A DNA stretch of 64,000 nucleotides, from positions 7,594,339-7,658,338 of the forward strand of contig NC_087379.1 of NCBI RefSeq assembly GCF_963675165.1, given 5' to 3'. The translations under genes were made by a program, and so were the position numbers. Origin of the DNA: Halichondria panicea (taxonomy: Eukaryota > Porifera > Demospongiae > Suberitida > Halichondriidae). The notes under the pieces were generated by a model that ran no database searches, was not told the DNA's origin, and saw nothing but the letters and a program-made list of their open reading frames with translations. Below are positions 23,901-35,100 of the stretch, in pieces. Numbering within the stretch: position 1 is the stretch's first letter; each line of letters opens with the position of its first letter.

Positions 23901-25052
23901 GCACAGAGTTGTTCTCCGAAAAATTCCTATTATGCTACCACGCTGCATCCCCTCCCCCTCACCCTGACCCCATTCCAACAGCTATCTGTGTGTTGGCCTA
24001 CCCCTCACCCCATTCCAACAGCTATCTGTGTGTTGGCCTATACCCCTCACCCCATTTCAACAGCTATCTGTGTGTTGGCCTATACCCCTCACCCCATTCC
24101 AACAGCTATCTGTGTGTTGGCCTATACCCCTCACCCCATTCCAACAGCTATCTGTGTGTTAGCTTCCTCCCTGTCCCCATTCCAACAGCTATCTGTGTGT
24201 TGGCCTATACCCCTCACCCCATTCCAACAGCTATCTGTGTGTTGGCCTCCTCCCTGTCCCCTGACATTCCAGAGAACACTATCATAACAGAGTCAGGTAT
24301 CGCCCCCAGGAGAGGCAGGACAACTCCCCCAATGATGGCTGCAGGCAGACCAAGGTCCAGTAGCAGCTCTGCACCATCTGGCATAGCAGCAAACAGTATA
24401 ACAGGGCACACACATCACTGGCCAGGCTTACCTGAGATCATCTTGGCTGCACCTGCCAGTAGGGCACCATAGAAGAGCACTAGGATGAGGTTACCAGTGA
24501 TCTGTGTATACACAAGAGGTAGTGAAATACTAAACACTAAGCATTCAAAGGAACTGAAAGTGTCAGTAAGTTTGTTAATGTTTATGCAGTGACTATGTAC
24601 ACATGCTAAACATGCTTGATGAGGTAACTTACAGTGATGGAGCATGGTGTAAGCTCAAACACACAATCCTGCAGGAGAAATTTGCATTTTATGGAATATT
24701 GGTCTACTCTACAAACACTGTAGCTAGCTAGTTGGGGAGGCTGCACTGGTTAATAATGGTAGCTAGCTAGTTGGGGAGGCTGCACTGTTTAACAATGGTA
24801 GCTAGCTAGTTGGGGAGGCTGCACTGTTTAACAATGGTAGCTAGCTAGTTGGGGAGGCTGCACTGGTTAACAATGGTAGCTAGCTTGTACCAATGAAAGG
24901 TTCTTCTTGACAGTGTTGTTGTCTGCATTAGGTATAGATAGATCATCATACTCATAGTCAAGGCTGGAACTGAGGACAGACTTTCCTTCAATGGCCACGC
25001 TCACAACCAACAGCAAGGAGAGCAGGGAACAGAGTGAAGTTAGGACACCCAT
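20964..25052 (-). CDS. NCL-type cation/Ca2+ exchanger (CaCA superfamily)
   Basis: About 15 exons, from a signal-peptide exon (25052-24891, MGVLTSLCSLLSLLLVV) to 20964. The first exchanger half has DLGLPAAIIGGVVLP and GAIPDSVMIVFSG, then IAVGMG joined across an intron to TLAGSTIMLLTLPW. The cytosolic loop (about 23277-22640) is charged and shows no EF-hand, unlike plant NCL. The second half has FVVTPICSNASEIISS and YGAATMNNTLGLAVF, then ends LLETYAKWK. The acidic/Asn residues in both halves fit the alpha-repeats of Na+/Ca2+ or H+/Ca2+ exchangers. Known NCL proteins move Ca2+ against Na+ at internal membranes; here ion specificity and location are unproven. The family is absent from vertebrates as far as I know. 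The exon 4 tail is copied into an intronic array. Confidence 0.85.
21160..21514. mobile_element. MITE-like element with terminal inverted repeats
   Basis: It lies in an exchanger intron. The left end ACTGTAAGACCTCGATTTAA and the right end CTTTAAATCAAGATCTTACGG are inverted copies with a few mismatches. Inside, the words GCGACCCTCCAAATATGCGA and GCGACCCTCTAAATATGCGA repeat directly. No transposase frame is present, so it is non-autonomous. Confidence 0.75.
21965..22190. repeat. dispersed inverted-repeat element, family A copy 4
   Basis: In an exchanger intron. It has GAAAGCTTAGAGAGAGGTCT, then TTTCAAATGATGTGTTAAA, and the mirrored CTCCTTCTAAGCTTTCC on the right. Confidence 0.7.
23965..24255 (-). 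repeat. 42-bp array made from an exon tail and its splice donor
   Basis: Seven units each contain, on the minus strand, GCCAACACACAGATAGCTGT then TGGAATGGG and GTGAGG. The first unit (24255-24218) is the true 3' end of exchanger exon 4 (EEANTQIAVGMG) with its GT donor. The following six lie in the intron. One internal unit (about 24175-24135) also keeps the upstream GGGGACAGGGAGGAA coding bases with synonymous changes. In-frame TGA follows the first donor, so downstream donors would truncate the protein. Confidence 0.85.
24721..24885. repeat. 39-bp minisatellite, about 4 copies
   Basis: The unit TAGCTAGCTAGTTGGGGAGG then CTGCACTGGTTAATAATGG is repeated four times in exchanger intron 1 and ends just before the exon 1 splice donor. 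Confidence 0.9.
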
Positions 25053-25433
25053 CTTTAACTTTACTTAGTTTCAAAACAAAGTGGAAGGTCATGCTGGAAG
25101 GTCAATTGAAAGTAGGAGGGGCTGAGCATATCCTAAAGGGGGCGGAGCTAAAATTAATTTAATTTCTGTAAGTGGGCGGGGCTAAGCAAATTGTATCTGT
25201 ACTTGTCAAGACACACTCCATGTTTCTAGTTTAGTTTATAGCCTATAGTGTAGAGAAGCATTCATATATCATAGTCTGCGTAGAGACAGAGCTTGTAGGG
25301 TAACGTATTGGACACTATTGCAATCAAGAGAGAGTTCTGCACAGAGTACATTACACAGTACATGGCTGAAGCTAGCTGCTGATAGTAGTAGCAAATCCTA
25401 TCAAGCAAGAAGACTACAAGAAGACTAGTGAGG
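25053..25433. promoter_or_regulatory. putative bidirectional promoter with GC boxes
   Basis: The exchanger and PH-scaffold start codons are head-to-head, 381 bp apart. Two GC-box-like words, GGGGGCGGAGCT (25138-25149) and GTGGGCGGGGCT (25172-25183), stand out in otherwise AT-rich DNA and could bind SP/KLF factors. Promoter activity is inferred. Confidence 0.5.
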
Positions 25434-28400
25434 ATGTCGAGCCTTTCAGAGTCCAAGGAGATGATGGCTGGTGAGGCTCACACTATTGTCACCAACCTTA
25501 ACCATGCACACACATGTCACAGCATGCAATATGCAGTGGGTGATATTAATAAAATATTGTGCAAATGAATGTGTTGGGGCTCCTAATGAAGCACATGTTA
25601 ACACTTAGTTCAGGTCAATAGTTGCATGAGACCATCGCCTAGTTAGTGCTCTAGGCCCTCCAACATTCTAGTGGCTAGACCAACTGCTAGCAGGCACCGA
25701 AACTATTTACACAATTAAATGATTAACATGGAAAGCATGCACAGTAACTAGGATACTGATGTGTTGAAATGTGAACGATCATGGTCTCATAATACAATGA
25801 AACTCAATGCTGTATTGTTGATACTCTGCTTTATGATGACTGTAATGGATCATTTCATCCCACTCTCTGCCCACCCAGTTATCAATATGGGCCTCCCCAA
25901 CATCTCCAAGTTCCTCCGAGTCGTTCTCAAGAAAGAGAAGTTATCGGAGGAGGCGGAGTCAATGCGTGCTCATTATGACGGCCTCCTGTCTGCACTGGAG
26001 CAAGGTTCAGGGGTTAATCACCTCCGACCTGTCAGTATTATCGGTGACGATGACGGTGGTTATTTCTCAGGGAACAGAACACGAGGTGAGTGCCCTGAGG
26101 CTAGGGTAGAGGGGTAGGCTAGGGGAGAGGGGTAACCATAGCGTGTGTGTGTGCCTATCAGGTGCAAGTCTATGCATGAGTTGTTGTGGTATTATTATCA
26201 ACTGGGTGGGCCCACTCTCTTTGTTTGCTGCCTAACCACCCCATTACGTGCATAACTGGTCTGACACACCAAGTGAAGTGACTGCTTGCCAACTATTTCT
26301 GTTTGACTGTTTCCTATATGAACCCTAAGTGTTGTTGATTATAGTAATAATATGGCTCTAATAACATGTAGGTAGTGAACACAATATATGGGAGTGAGTA
26401 ACTGGACCCTAATGTGTGCGTGTGTGCGTGCTTCTATAGCTGGCTTGCATCTATAGTGATGTGGCCTCTCAATTCCAGGAAATAGTGATGCTCTTATATC
26501 CTGTTGTACCCTGGGATTATCTCATCTCTGGGAGACTGTTGCCATGTGTACTCATGTCTTGTTCTGTAACCCTTGTCTTCCCAGGGTAATTTCTGTTAAG
26601 TGTTAGAATGAGTTGTTTGAGGTTGTCTGAGGAACCTTCTCTCCACACAATATCTCATAGCCACTGTTCTGCCTGCCACTCTTGGTATCTGGAATGTCCA
26701 CTGGTATTCAATAGATGTCACTGCCCAAAACAACCATAATAATACAAAGTAATTGTAACAATTCCATAATAACAAATTATTTTGTATATTGACTTGAACC
26801 GTAATGCCCTCTTGTTAATAGCTGTGTCATGTGTGTTTATTGAAAGTTTGTAAAAGCCGTTTTTAGATTAACTCTCACTCGTGTTGTTTTGATAGTAATG
26901 AAAGCTACCGTCGCTAACCGTACACACAGCTCGTTAGTTGTGCACCGCTCTCTGTCGCTAACCGTACACACAGCTCGTTAGTTGTGCAACGCTCTCTGTC
27001 GCTAACCGTACACACAGCTCGCTAGTTGTGCACCGCTCTCTGTCGCTAACCGTACACACAGCTCGTTAGTTGTGCACCGCTCTCTGCTGCTAACCGTACA
27101 CACAGCTCGCTAGTTGTGCACCGCTCTCTGTCGCTAACCGTACACACAGCTCGCTAGTTGTGCACCGCTCTCTGTCGTTAACCGTACACACACAGCTCGT
27201 TAGTTGTACACCGCTCTCTGTGTGTGCAATAGTGCATGCCCCCACTTTATACTAGCCTCGTATATATATGCAGCTGTTTTGTCTATGCTAACAGCAGCTG
27301 GATGACTCGTGGCCAGGCATGACTTTGAACTGTGCCGACTCAAGTACTTTGTTTGACAACTATAACCTTTAGTATCAAAATTCACCGGCCACTTCCCCTC
27401 AAATCTGCAGCACATGTGTTTATATTCCAGTTACTGTTATGTGGTGTATTTCCTGTGCCAGTAGCCAGCCTTTCTGTCCTTAGCATTATGTGTGGAGAGT
27501 GGAATTCATATCCTTGGCTTCCAACCATCTCTGTGGCCTTTGGTTAATACCTCCACACCCACAAACATGCAGGAAGACTGTGCGTATGTGTGCATATGTT
27601 ATAGGGTAGCTTCCGTGTGTGCAGCTAGCTAGCTATATAGCAAGGGTTCAGTTACCATCTGTGGTGAATATAAAAACAAGCACTTGTTGTAATTCAAATT
27701 GTGGCTGGGTTGATTTTGCATTGGGAGGAAACCTGATATCCATACCCTCTTGTTAGCAACCATGGTTAGTGTGGGTGTGACTGGGGAGAGATAGAAGTCT
27801 GGCTACCTACGCTGCCTGATGTAATTACTGTATGGCTTGTGTGTGCTCTGCTGTACTGTGTGTACGGACTGTATGCATGCTATACTGCTATATAGAGTAT
27901 GCTAGTGCTACATGGAGTGTGTTTGAGCTGTGTTGGGGTGTGTTATAGCACTTAGCATGGATCATTAAAGCTGGTAGTCAACTGACAGACAGCCCCACCA
28001 CCACTACTGAGTTAATTGTTTCATGTCTGCCATCACAACTCAAACTAACTTCAGTGGCTCCACTCTCCTGGAGATCTAAGGACAGTTAATGATATTCATA
28101 GTCCCCTAGGCCACTGTGCCAATGGCATTCATGAGGGAGAAGTTTTGTGTGCCTGAGGGCATTCACAGAGACACACTCTATTATAGGGAGCAGTCTGTAG
28201 TCTGTCTGGGTTTGCTCAGAGTTGCTGTGTGCTGTGTGCTGTGTGTGTGTGTGCTGTGTGCTGTGTGTGTGTGTGCTGTGTGCTGTGTGTGTGTGGGTGG
28301 CTGGCTATCCAGCTACTCAGTAAGTAGGAGTGGGCGCTCTGTAAACTGTGTACATTGCCTCTATCTGGTACATTGACTTTGTTTATCAGCTAATCAGTCC

Positions 28401-31400
28401 ATCTATACACTCTAAGGAGGTGTGATGCCTCAATATTAGGGTGTCTTTGGAGGTCCTAATTGCTCAAGCCATTTACCGCTGTTAGTCGCATAGCTGTGTA
28501 TTCACTGAGTGTGGTAACCTGCCAAATACTCTTCGTGGAGCACTTGTATTCGACAACATTTGTCAGCTCCTTATGAGGCATGCTATATAAGAGCTGGCAT
28601 TTCATTGCTTCTATTCAGTGCTCAGTGTTAGCTACAGGCGAGGCCTGAATAGAAGTTGCTTGTCTATAAAGAGAGCAAGTTGTTCCGGTAATGGTCAGAG
28701 TCTGAATAGAACTTTAGCACTAATAGTGAGACTAATATTTATAGCTAGGTGACAAAGAACTTGTGAGAGATGGAGCATTTAGACTTTGAGGATTCCTTCT
28801 GGAAGCTCTTCATCGAGAACACATGTGTGTACCTACCTTTTTGTGGAAGACAGTTATTGATTGCCTATTGTAAACAAACCAGTTATGCCTTGAACCATTG
28901 TACCTAATGAGATGATATCACTAGCACAATTGTGTCCATGTCCTTGTCATGTGGTCCCTATCATCTCTCTGACTTAACTATGGGTTGTCCTATCACCCTG
29001 CCAAGGCTGGTATTGTAGTCTGCATACCAGTTACCTTGACACACTGTTAGGGGTTGGCAGGGTACCTCCTGGTAGTTATCTGTATGTCCATTACCCGAGG
29101 CTTATTTGTATATCAATTCAATCTTGTTTTGGCACTCACACACACAGTTTCAGAGCTGTTGGATCAATCCAAGGGCCTGCCTGGGATATGCCACTCTGGT
29201 TATCTTTTAAGGAGGGATGACAAGTACCGCTGGCACCGATCCTGGTGCAAGGCAGACAGCAAAGAAATGAAACTATTCATATACGAAGATCTCAATGAAG
29301 AGATACTCATTCGATCCTTCTCTCTCGACGGTGTGACCACACGCTTCGGTCCCCATCCCGTACCAGACTCGGACAAGGAGAACAGTTTTGCTATCTGTGG
29401 AATTGGAATAGCCATTGAGCCGTTGAATGTACCAACTACTGAATTGAATGATTCCAATGGCCTTGTGTCTCCTGCCCCTCCCACCTCCAATGGGAGTAGC
29501 TCCATTGATGAAGCATACTTTGCTGCTTACTCCGACAGTGACTATCGACAGTGGAAGGATGTACTGCACATGCTCACTGGCTCTAGAGAGTCATCACGCA
29601 TCTCTCTGTCATATCTGGACAATCCCCAATGGCTGGGAACACACGACTCCACCTCAACCAGCTCTTCCAGTTTTGGCTCTAACAGAGAATCTATGATTTC
29701 CACGACATCGTCTGTGAACCGTAACTCTGGCAAGATCGAGATATCAGAGCTTGCTAGGATGGATGGTGGTGTTGGGGAGGACTCTGTGAAGGACTCTATG
29801 AAGAGACTGTCAGCTGCCAAGCAACAGCAACCACTCCCATCACCACCGCACGTACCTCATGTCCTGGTGAGTACGGAGGGCAGCAGAGGAGGTCCGAATC
29901 ACTACAAGTTCAGTGCATTGATGTCACGTGATAACGTGTCCAGGCCAATGCACCAGCACTTGTAGTGATTCGTGTGCGCATGGTCGGACTCCTCTGCTGG
30001 GGTAGTAATAACGTACTTTCATTGAGTGGTTTGTCATTAGTAATGTTTGCATTGGAATTAGTTCCAAGTAGTTAGTTTTGGGCACTTAGGGTATTGTGTG
30101 CGAGCAGTCTGATCTTTTGTCAACACTTGTCCTGTCAAAATTGTATTATTCTAAGCCATGCACTGGACAAAATAATCATACATTTCCTTTAAACTTTAAA
30201 AGAAATAAACGCTCAGGAAACACTCGAGATTAGCCATATTGCAAGGAAAACTGAGTGTTTCCAGAATGTATTATTTAATGATTATTTCGCCCAGTGTGGA
30301 CTCTTGAGTAATCTTAGTTTATTGACATGGGAATACAGTAGCGCTACTAGCCGTGAGTATAGGACTGAGCTAATGAGCTACAGCTGCTGTTGTTTGCCCC
30401 CCAGTCTCCTCTGTATTCAAGAGGTGTAGCCAGCTCAGACCATGACTAGCATTGAGACTGTGAATACACTCGGCCCGTCCCTGTAACATGAGCCTAATAG
30501 CACCATCATTCATGATCAATGCTTGACTCCCCGGTGCAATAAGATAGTGCATCATTTGACTGTGTAAGTTGTGGGTTATTCAACAGATTGAACAACTTTC
30601 AGAATGTATAGTGCCTAGTTCCTACAAGGCTCTGTTGCCTTAAGGCAGTACCTACACTGTGTTTACTCCCTATTTGAACTTATGTTATTGTGAATAATGC
30701 TGAGCTGGTGTATTGTATCAGCAGCTTGAGTTTGTGGTGCAACAGATGTTGTGGTTACCGTTCTAATTCTGTTAATGGCATGTCTATGGCAGTGTAGTAC
30801 ATACCACTATATTGTGGCCTCCTTTATAATTAGCTGGTGGTTTCAACAGCTGTCTTACACACACCACACACACCCTCACACCACACACACCCTCACACAC
30901 CCTCACACATCACACACCCTCACACACACACAGCCGGAGAACGTGCCACTACCTGACGACGATGACGACAACGGGAGTGTAGGGACCATCTACGAGAGCA
31001 TTGACAACCTAGTCTCACAGTTTGATGATGCCATGAGAGCTACGGCCGCAGCTATGGGTCAGATCGGACAAAATATGAAGTCTGGGGGAAAGAAACGCAA
31101 GAAGAAGCACAACGTGTTGTCTCGTCAGACATCGTTCCTTACCCGGGGTAAGACAGGAAGTAAATCCAACTTCCTGTCTGATAAGAAGTCCGAGTTAGAG
31201 AGAGGGGACAAGTACACTGGCTACTTGTTCAAGAAGACCTCCAGTGGCTCGTGGAAGAAGAGGTGGTGCACTCTCAAGGGTTGCGTGTTTGGATATTACA
31301 AGTAAGTGCTGTTCCTTGTACCCCCCCTGTGTACCCCCCCCCTGTGTACCCCCCCCTGTGTTATAATCGTCAAATTAAACAGTTTGTTTGAAAATGTAGT

Positions 31401-32158
31401 TGTTAAAACCAACGATTTTTTAGCAAACTGGGAACCGGCATGACTTACTTCCACAATAATTGGGCTGAAAATTTAGACTTACAACAAAAATGTGAAGTAT
31501 TGTGTTGCAGTAGAGGACCACGGCATACCAGAGGAGGTATGACAGGCGAGTGCAGCTCTAGCAATTAGTCTTTGATTGGGCAATAAGTATCTGCCCACAC
31601 TGTGTGTTGTTGCTCAGTGTAATCAGAGGCTAATTGCTTGCATCACGCCTGTCGTACCTCCTCTGATGCCGTACAGTTAATAGTTGGTAAAATGAAAAGT
31701 TAAAATTAGATCCATTTATGCTCTGTGTAATCATATACCATTGACCCCCGTTTGACCTCTACTGCTACAGGGGACCAGAGGAGGGTCATGGACGTGAGTA
31801 CGTGGTGCTGGACGCAGAGGTCAGCAGGGTCAACGACACCAAACGCTCGTTTGCCTTCTCCCTGATGTGTAAGGGAGTGGATGAGATGTTCCTAGCTGCA
31901 GAGGATGATCATCTGTACGAGGCTTGGATGGCAAGACTTAACACAGCATCAAGAAATCATGGTACGAGTCTTCTTAGTCTTTGTAGGCTTACAAGCATAG
32001 TCTTTAGTTACATAGATGAGTATCTTTTTTTATATGTACTGTACTGTACTTGCATTGGTCTAGTCGTTGACTCCCCCCCCCTCACACCCCTCACAGGAGA
32101 ATACTCAAATGCCTGGACTAACTGGCAGAGTGAGGAGAACCTAGCCGGCGGCCCCAAG

Positions 32159-32190
<32 letters not shown>

Positions 32191-35100
32191 ACTAGCCATA
32201 TATGGTAATTGTTTGATGTTGTGACAACTGTACGATAGCATCTTTGATCATCCATAACATGATTCAACTAAAGGCTTGAAAGAAGTCCTTTTGGGATAGT
32301 ATGTCCATTAGCAACGTTGCCGAAAAATGACTCATGATTTTAATACACCGTCTGAAAGTGCTTACTTTAAGCTTTCATAAAATCAATGAACTAAATTATG
32401 GCTATAATGTATTATTATTTTGGCTAATGTACATGAGATCTTACAGCTTTGATATTACCATGGGCAATTGACTATTATACATGTACACAGGTTGAGGAGG
32501 GTATCTACAGTGTCCCCAGCTCTCTGCCAATGGACACCTTGCTCATACCTCGAGCTGCCACCACCATGACACCAGAGAGAGCCATCGAGACTGGCATCTA
32601 CAGTGTGCCCAAGTTCCTACTAGAGCCAATGACCACACCCACAACCACACCCATCGACGGAGTACAACGTAAGGACACACACTAGTACAGAATAGCCACT
32701 CAGTATATCCAATGGAATGTACCCAGAATTTTCTAAGCGGTGACTTATTTTTAAATTTCACACATAAATTTAATTTTTTTAATCTGTAATTAAGAGGAAG
32801 TTATTTTTGTCTAGAGGTGGTTAGTACCAACCACCACTGACCAGTGTGGGCACATCACTGGACTGTGTTCTTGCTCAGTGTAATAACTCAGTTACTTCTC
32901 TTCATGCAGGCAATGTGTCTGACATCTATGACGTGCCTCGTGCCTCCATTTCACCGGATGAAGAGGGCATCTATGATGACCCGTACGACATACTGGACAT
33001 GGAGATCTACGACTACCCTCCGGATGTGACCGACTTGTACCGCTTCCTCGAGGAGTCCAGCCTGGACACACCCGAACACAGCACACGTACGAGCACCATC
33101 ACCGTGACGACTGATAGGACCAGCTCCACCATCTCTGAGGACAGCTGGAGGACCATGTCCCTGCCTCCACTACCACCGGGGGCAAGACCTTTCTCTGTCA
33201 TATCATCAGATGAGTACCAGGTAAAAGCTACATGTAGGACACTCTCCGTGTGTGTATGTGTGTTTATAGACTGTGTGTTGTTTGAAATTAGATTGCTCAG
33301 ATTATGGCCTCTCAAAGTTAGCTCTGGAAACAGGCCCATTATTAGCACTTACTTATAGCGCATGCTTTTTCCCACATATAATTATATTCACTGTGTGTTT
33401 AGCTGTGATGATTATTGATGGTGTATGTTGTTTTTGTTGTACAGAGCAACCGCAACTCCACCGTGAGTGTTGACAGTAGCTACACGTTCCCTCGGAACCA
33501 ACCACCTCTTGACCTCCACTCGATAGTTGAGCGACCTCTTGCTAGCCCCACTGCCCCCGAGTATCCTGATACCAGCTCTCTTGAGTTCGGCCAGTGTATT
33601 ATGCGCGGACATCTTCACAAGAGGGAGAGACTCACTTGGACAAAACTGTACTGTATAATACGCAACAATTTCCTCGAGTGTCACAAGAGCCAAGGTGGCG
33701 GGTACGTCCCGGCACTCAAGCTATTCCTTCCCGGGAGTGATATTAAACCCGGAGGCGGGGACAGCAAGCGCAGACACGCCCTCCAAGTGAAACACCCACG
33801 CAGAGACGGGGTGTTGGTGTTTGCCACAGAGACGCCAGAGGAGTACCCTCAATGGGTGAAGGCGTTTCAATCCGGAGCCTCCATTCAAGTCCAGGCTGTG
33901 AATAACGTTGAGGAGATGAGGATCAGTGACCTAGAGATGAAGAGACGATGGACTACTGACTCCAGGGAACCACCCTCCAATGACACTGAGGTGAGAACTA
34001 TACTGTATTCTCTAGTGGGATAGATAAATCACAAGAGCTTGTACGTGTACAACAGTTTAATTTAATTAGCAAGAGCTTAATACCTGTACAACAGGTATAG
34101 ATAATCAATTAGCAATTAAGAGCTTACACAGTCTGCCATGTACATGTACATAAATTGACAAAAAACTTTCAACCTTTGTGCACATGTTATGTTCGTTAGT
34201 ACCCACCCTCATACCCCCCCCCTCTCATACAGGGCTGGAATGGTACCCTCCCTCGTCGCAAGACTTACTCCAACGACAACAAACCCGGTAGCAACGCTAC
34301 AGAGGAGTACTCCACTGATACTCTCAAGAGACGCAGACGCTTCACACTGGGTAAACTCACCAAGAAGAAGGACAAGAAAGTCGCAAGTACTCCCGAGCTA
34401 AAGCGGCCTCCCATCGCCATTCCCCCAGTCAACTTCATTCAAGACAGCAGGCGCAGTGTGTCTTGTGAAGAGCTGCCAGGAGCTGTTGAAATAGCTGCAG
34501 CTATAGAGTCCCATCAAACCATAGGCCCGGATGGACTGCTCAGGTTCCAGGGCTACCTCAGTGTCCATAGATATGGTGCCAACACAAACTTTATCCGCTA
34601 CTGGTGCGTATTTGATGGCACATTGATCAGTTGTTTCATCAACCAACTGGACCTCACCCTCACAATGTCGGTCACTCTACCTGGATCACAGATATCAGAG
34701 GCCTTCACTGAAGCTGGCAGACCACATGCCTTCAAAGTATGGCACATGGAGACTGGGCAGTGCATCTTCTTTGCGGCTGATAATGAACGGGAATTTAATC
34801 AGTGGTTTACAGTTGTTACACAGAATGCTGATCAGATACCCACCCCTCAGCAAGGCGGTGGAAAAGTGGTGTTTTTCGTTGTTCCTGGCTCTGATTTGAG
34901 AGTGAAATCGTTCCACGTTCGTCAGCGAAGCAATTCCCTCCCGACGTCCCCAGTAGAGGAGGTTACAGCGGGGGACACTGGGTCCACGGCTAGCGGGAAC
35001 ACTGGACACGGGTCCAACGACACTCCCGTCAATACCTTCTATCGTGGACACCTCAAGAAAGCCTCCAACTCACATTCTGGCAAGTGGAAGGAACGTTACT

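Noticed and set aside
23807-24472. 221-residue plus-strand frame with SNSYLCVGLYPSPH repeats
   Set aside because: It reads the 42-bp exon-tail array on the wrong strand. Real exchanger exons lie on the minus strand at both ends.
25761-25878. Hydrophobic N-terminal extension MKLNAVLLILCFMM in front of PH scaffold exon 2, looking like a signal peptide
   Set aside because: The CCCACCCAG acceptor at 25878 and phase 1 fit splicing from ATG 25434. I judge the extension to be intron, although an alternative start cannot be excluded.
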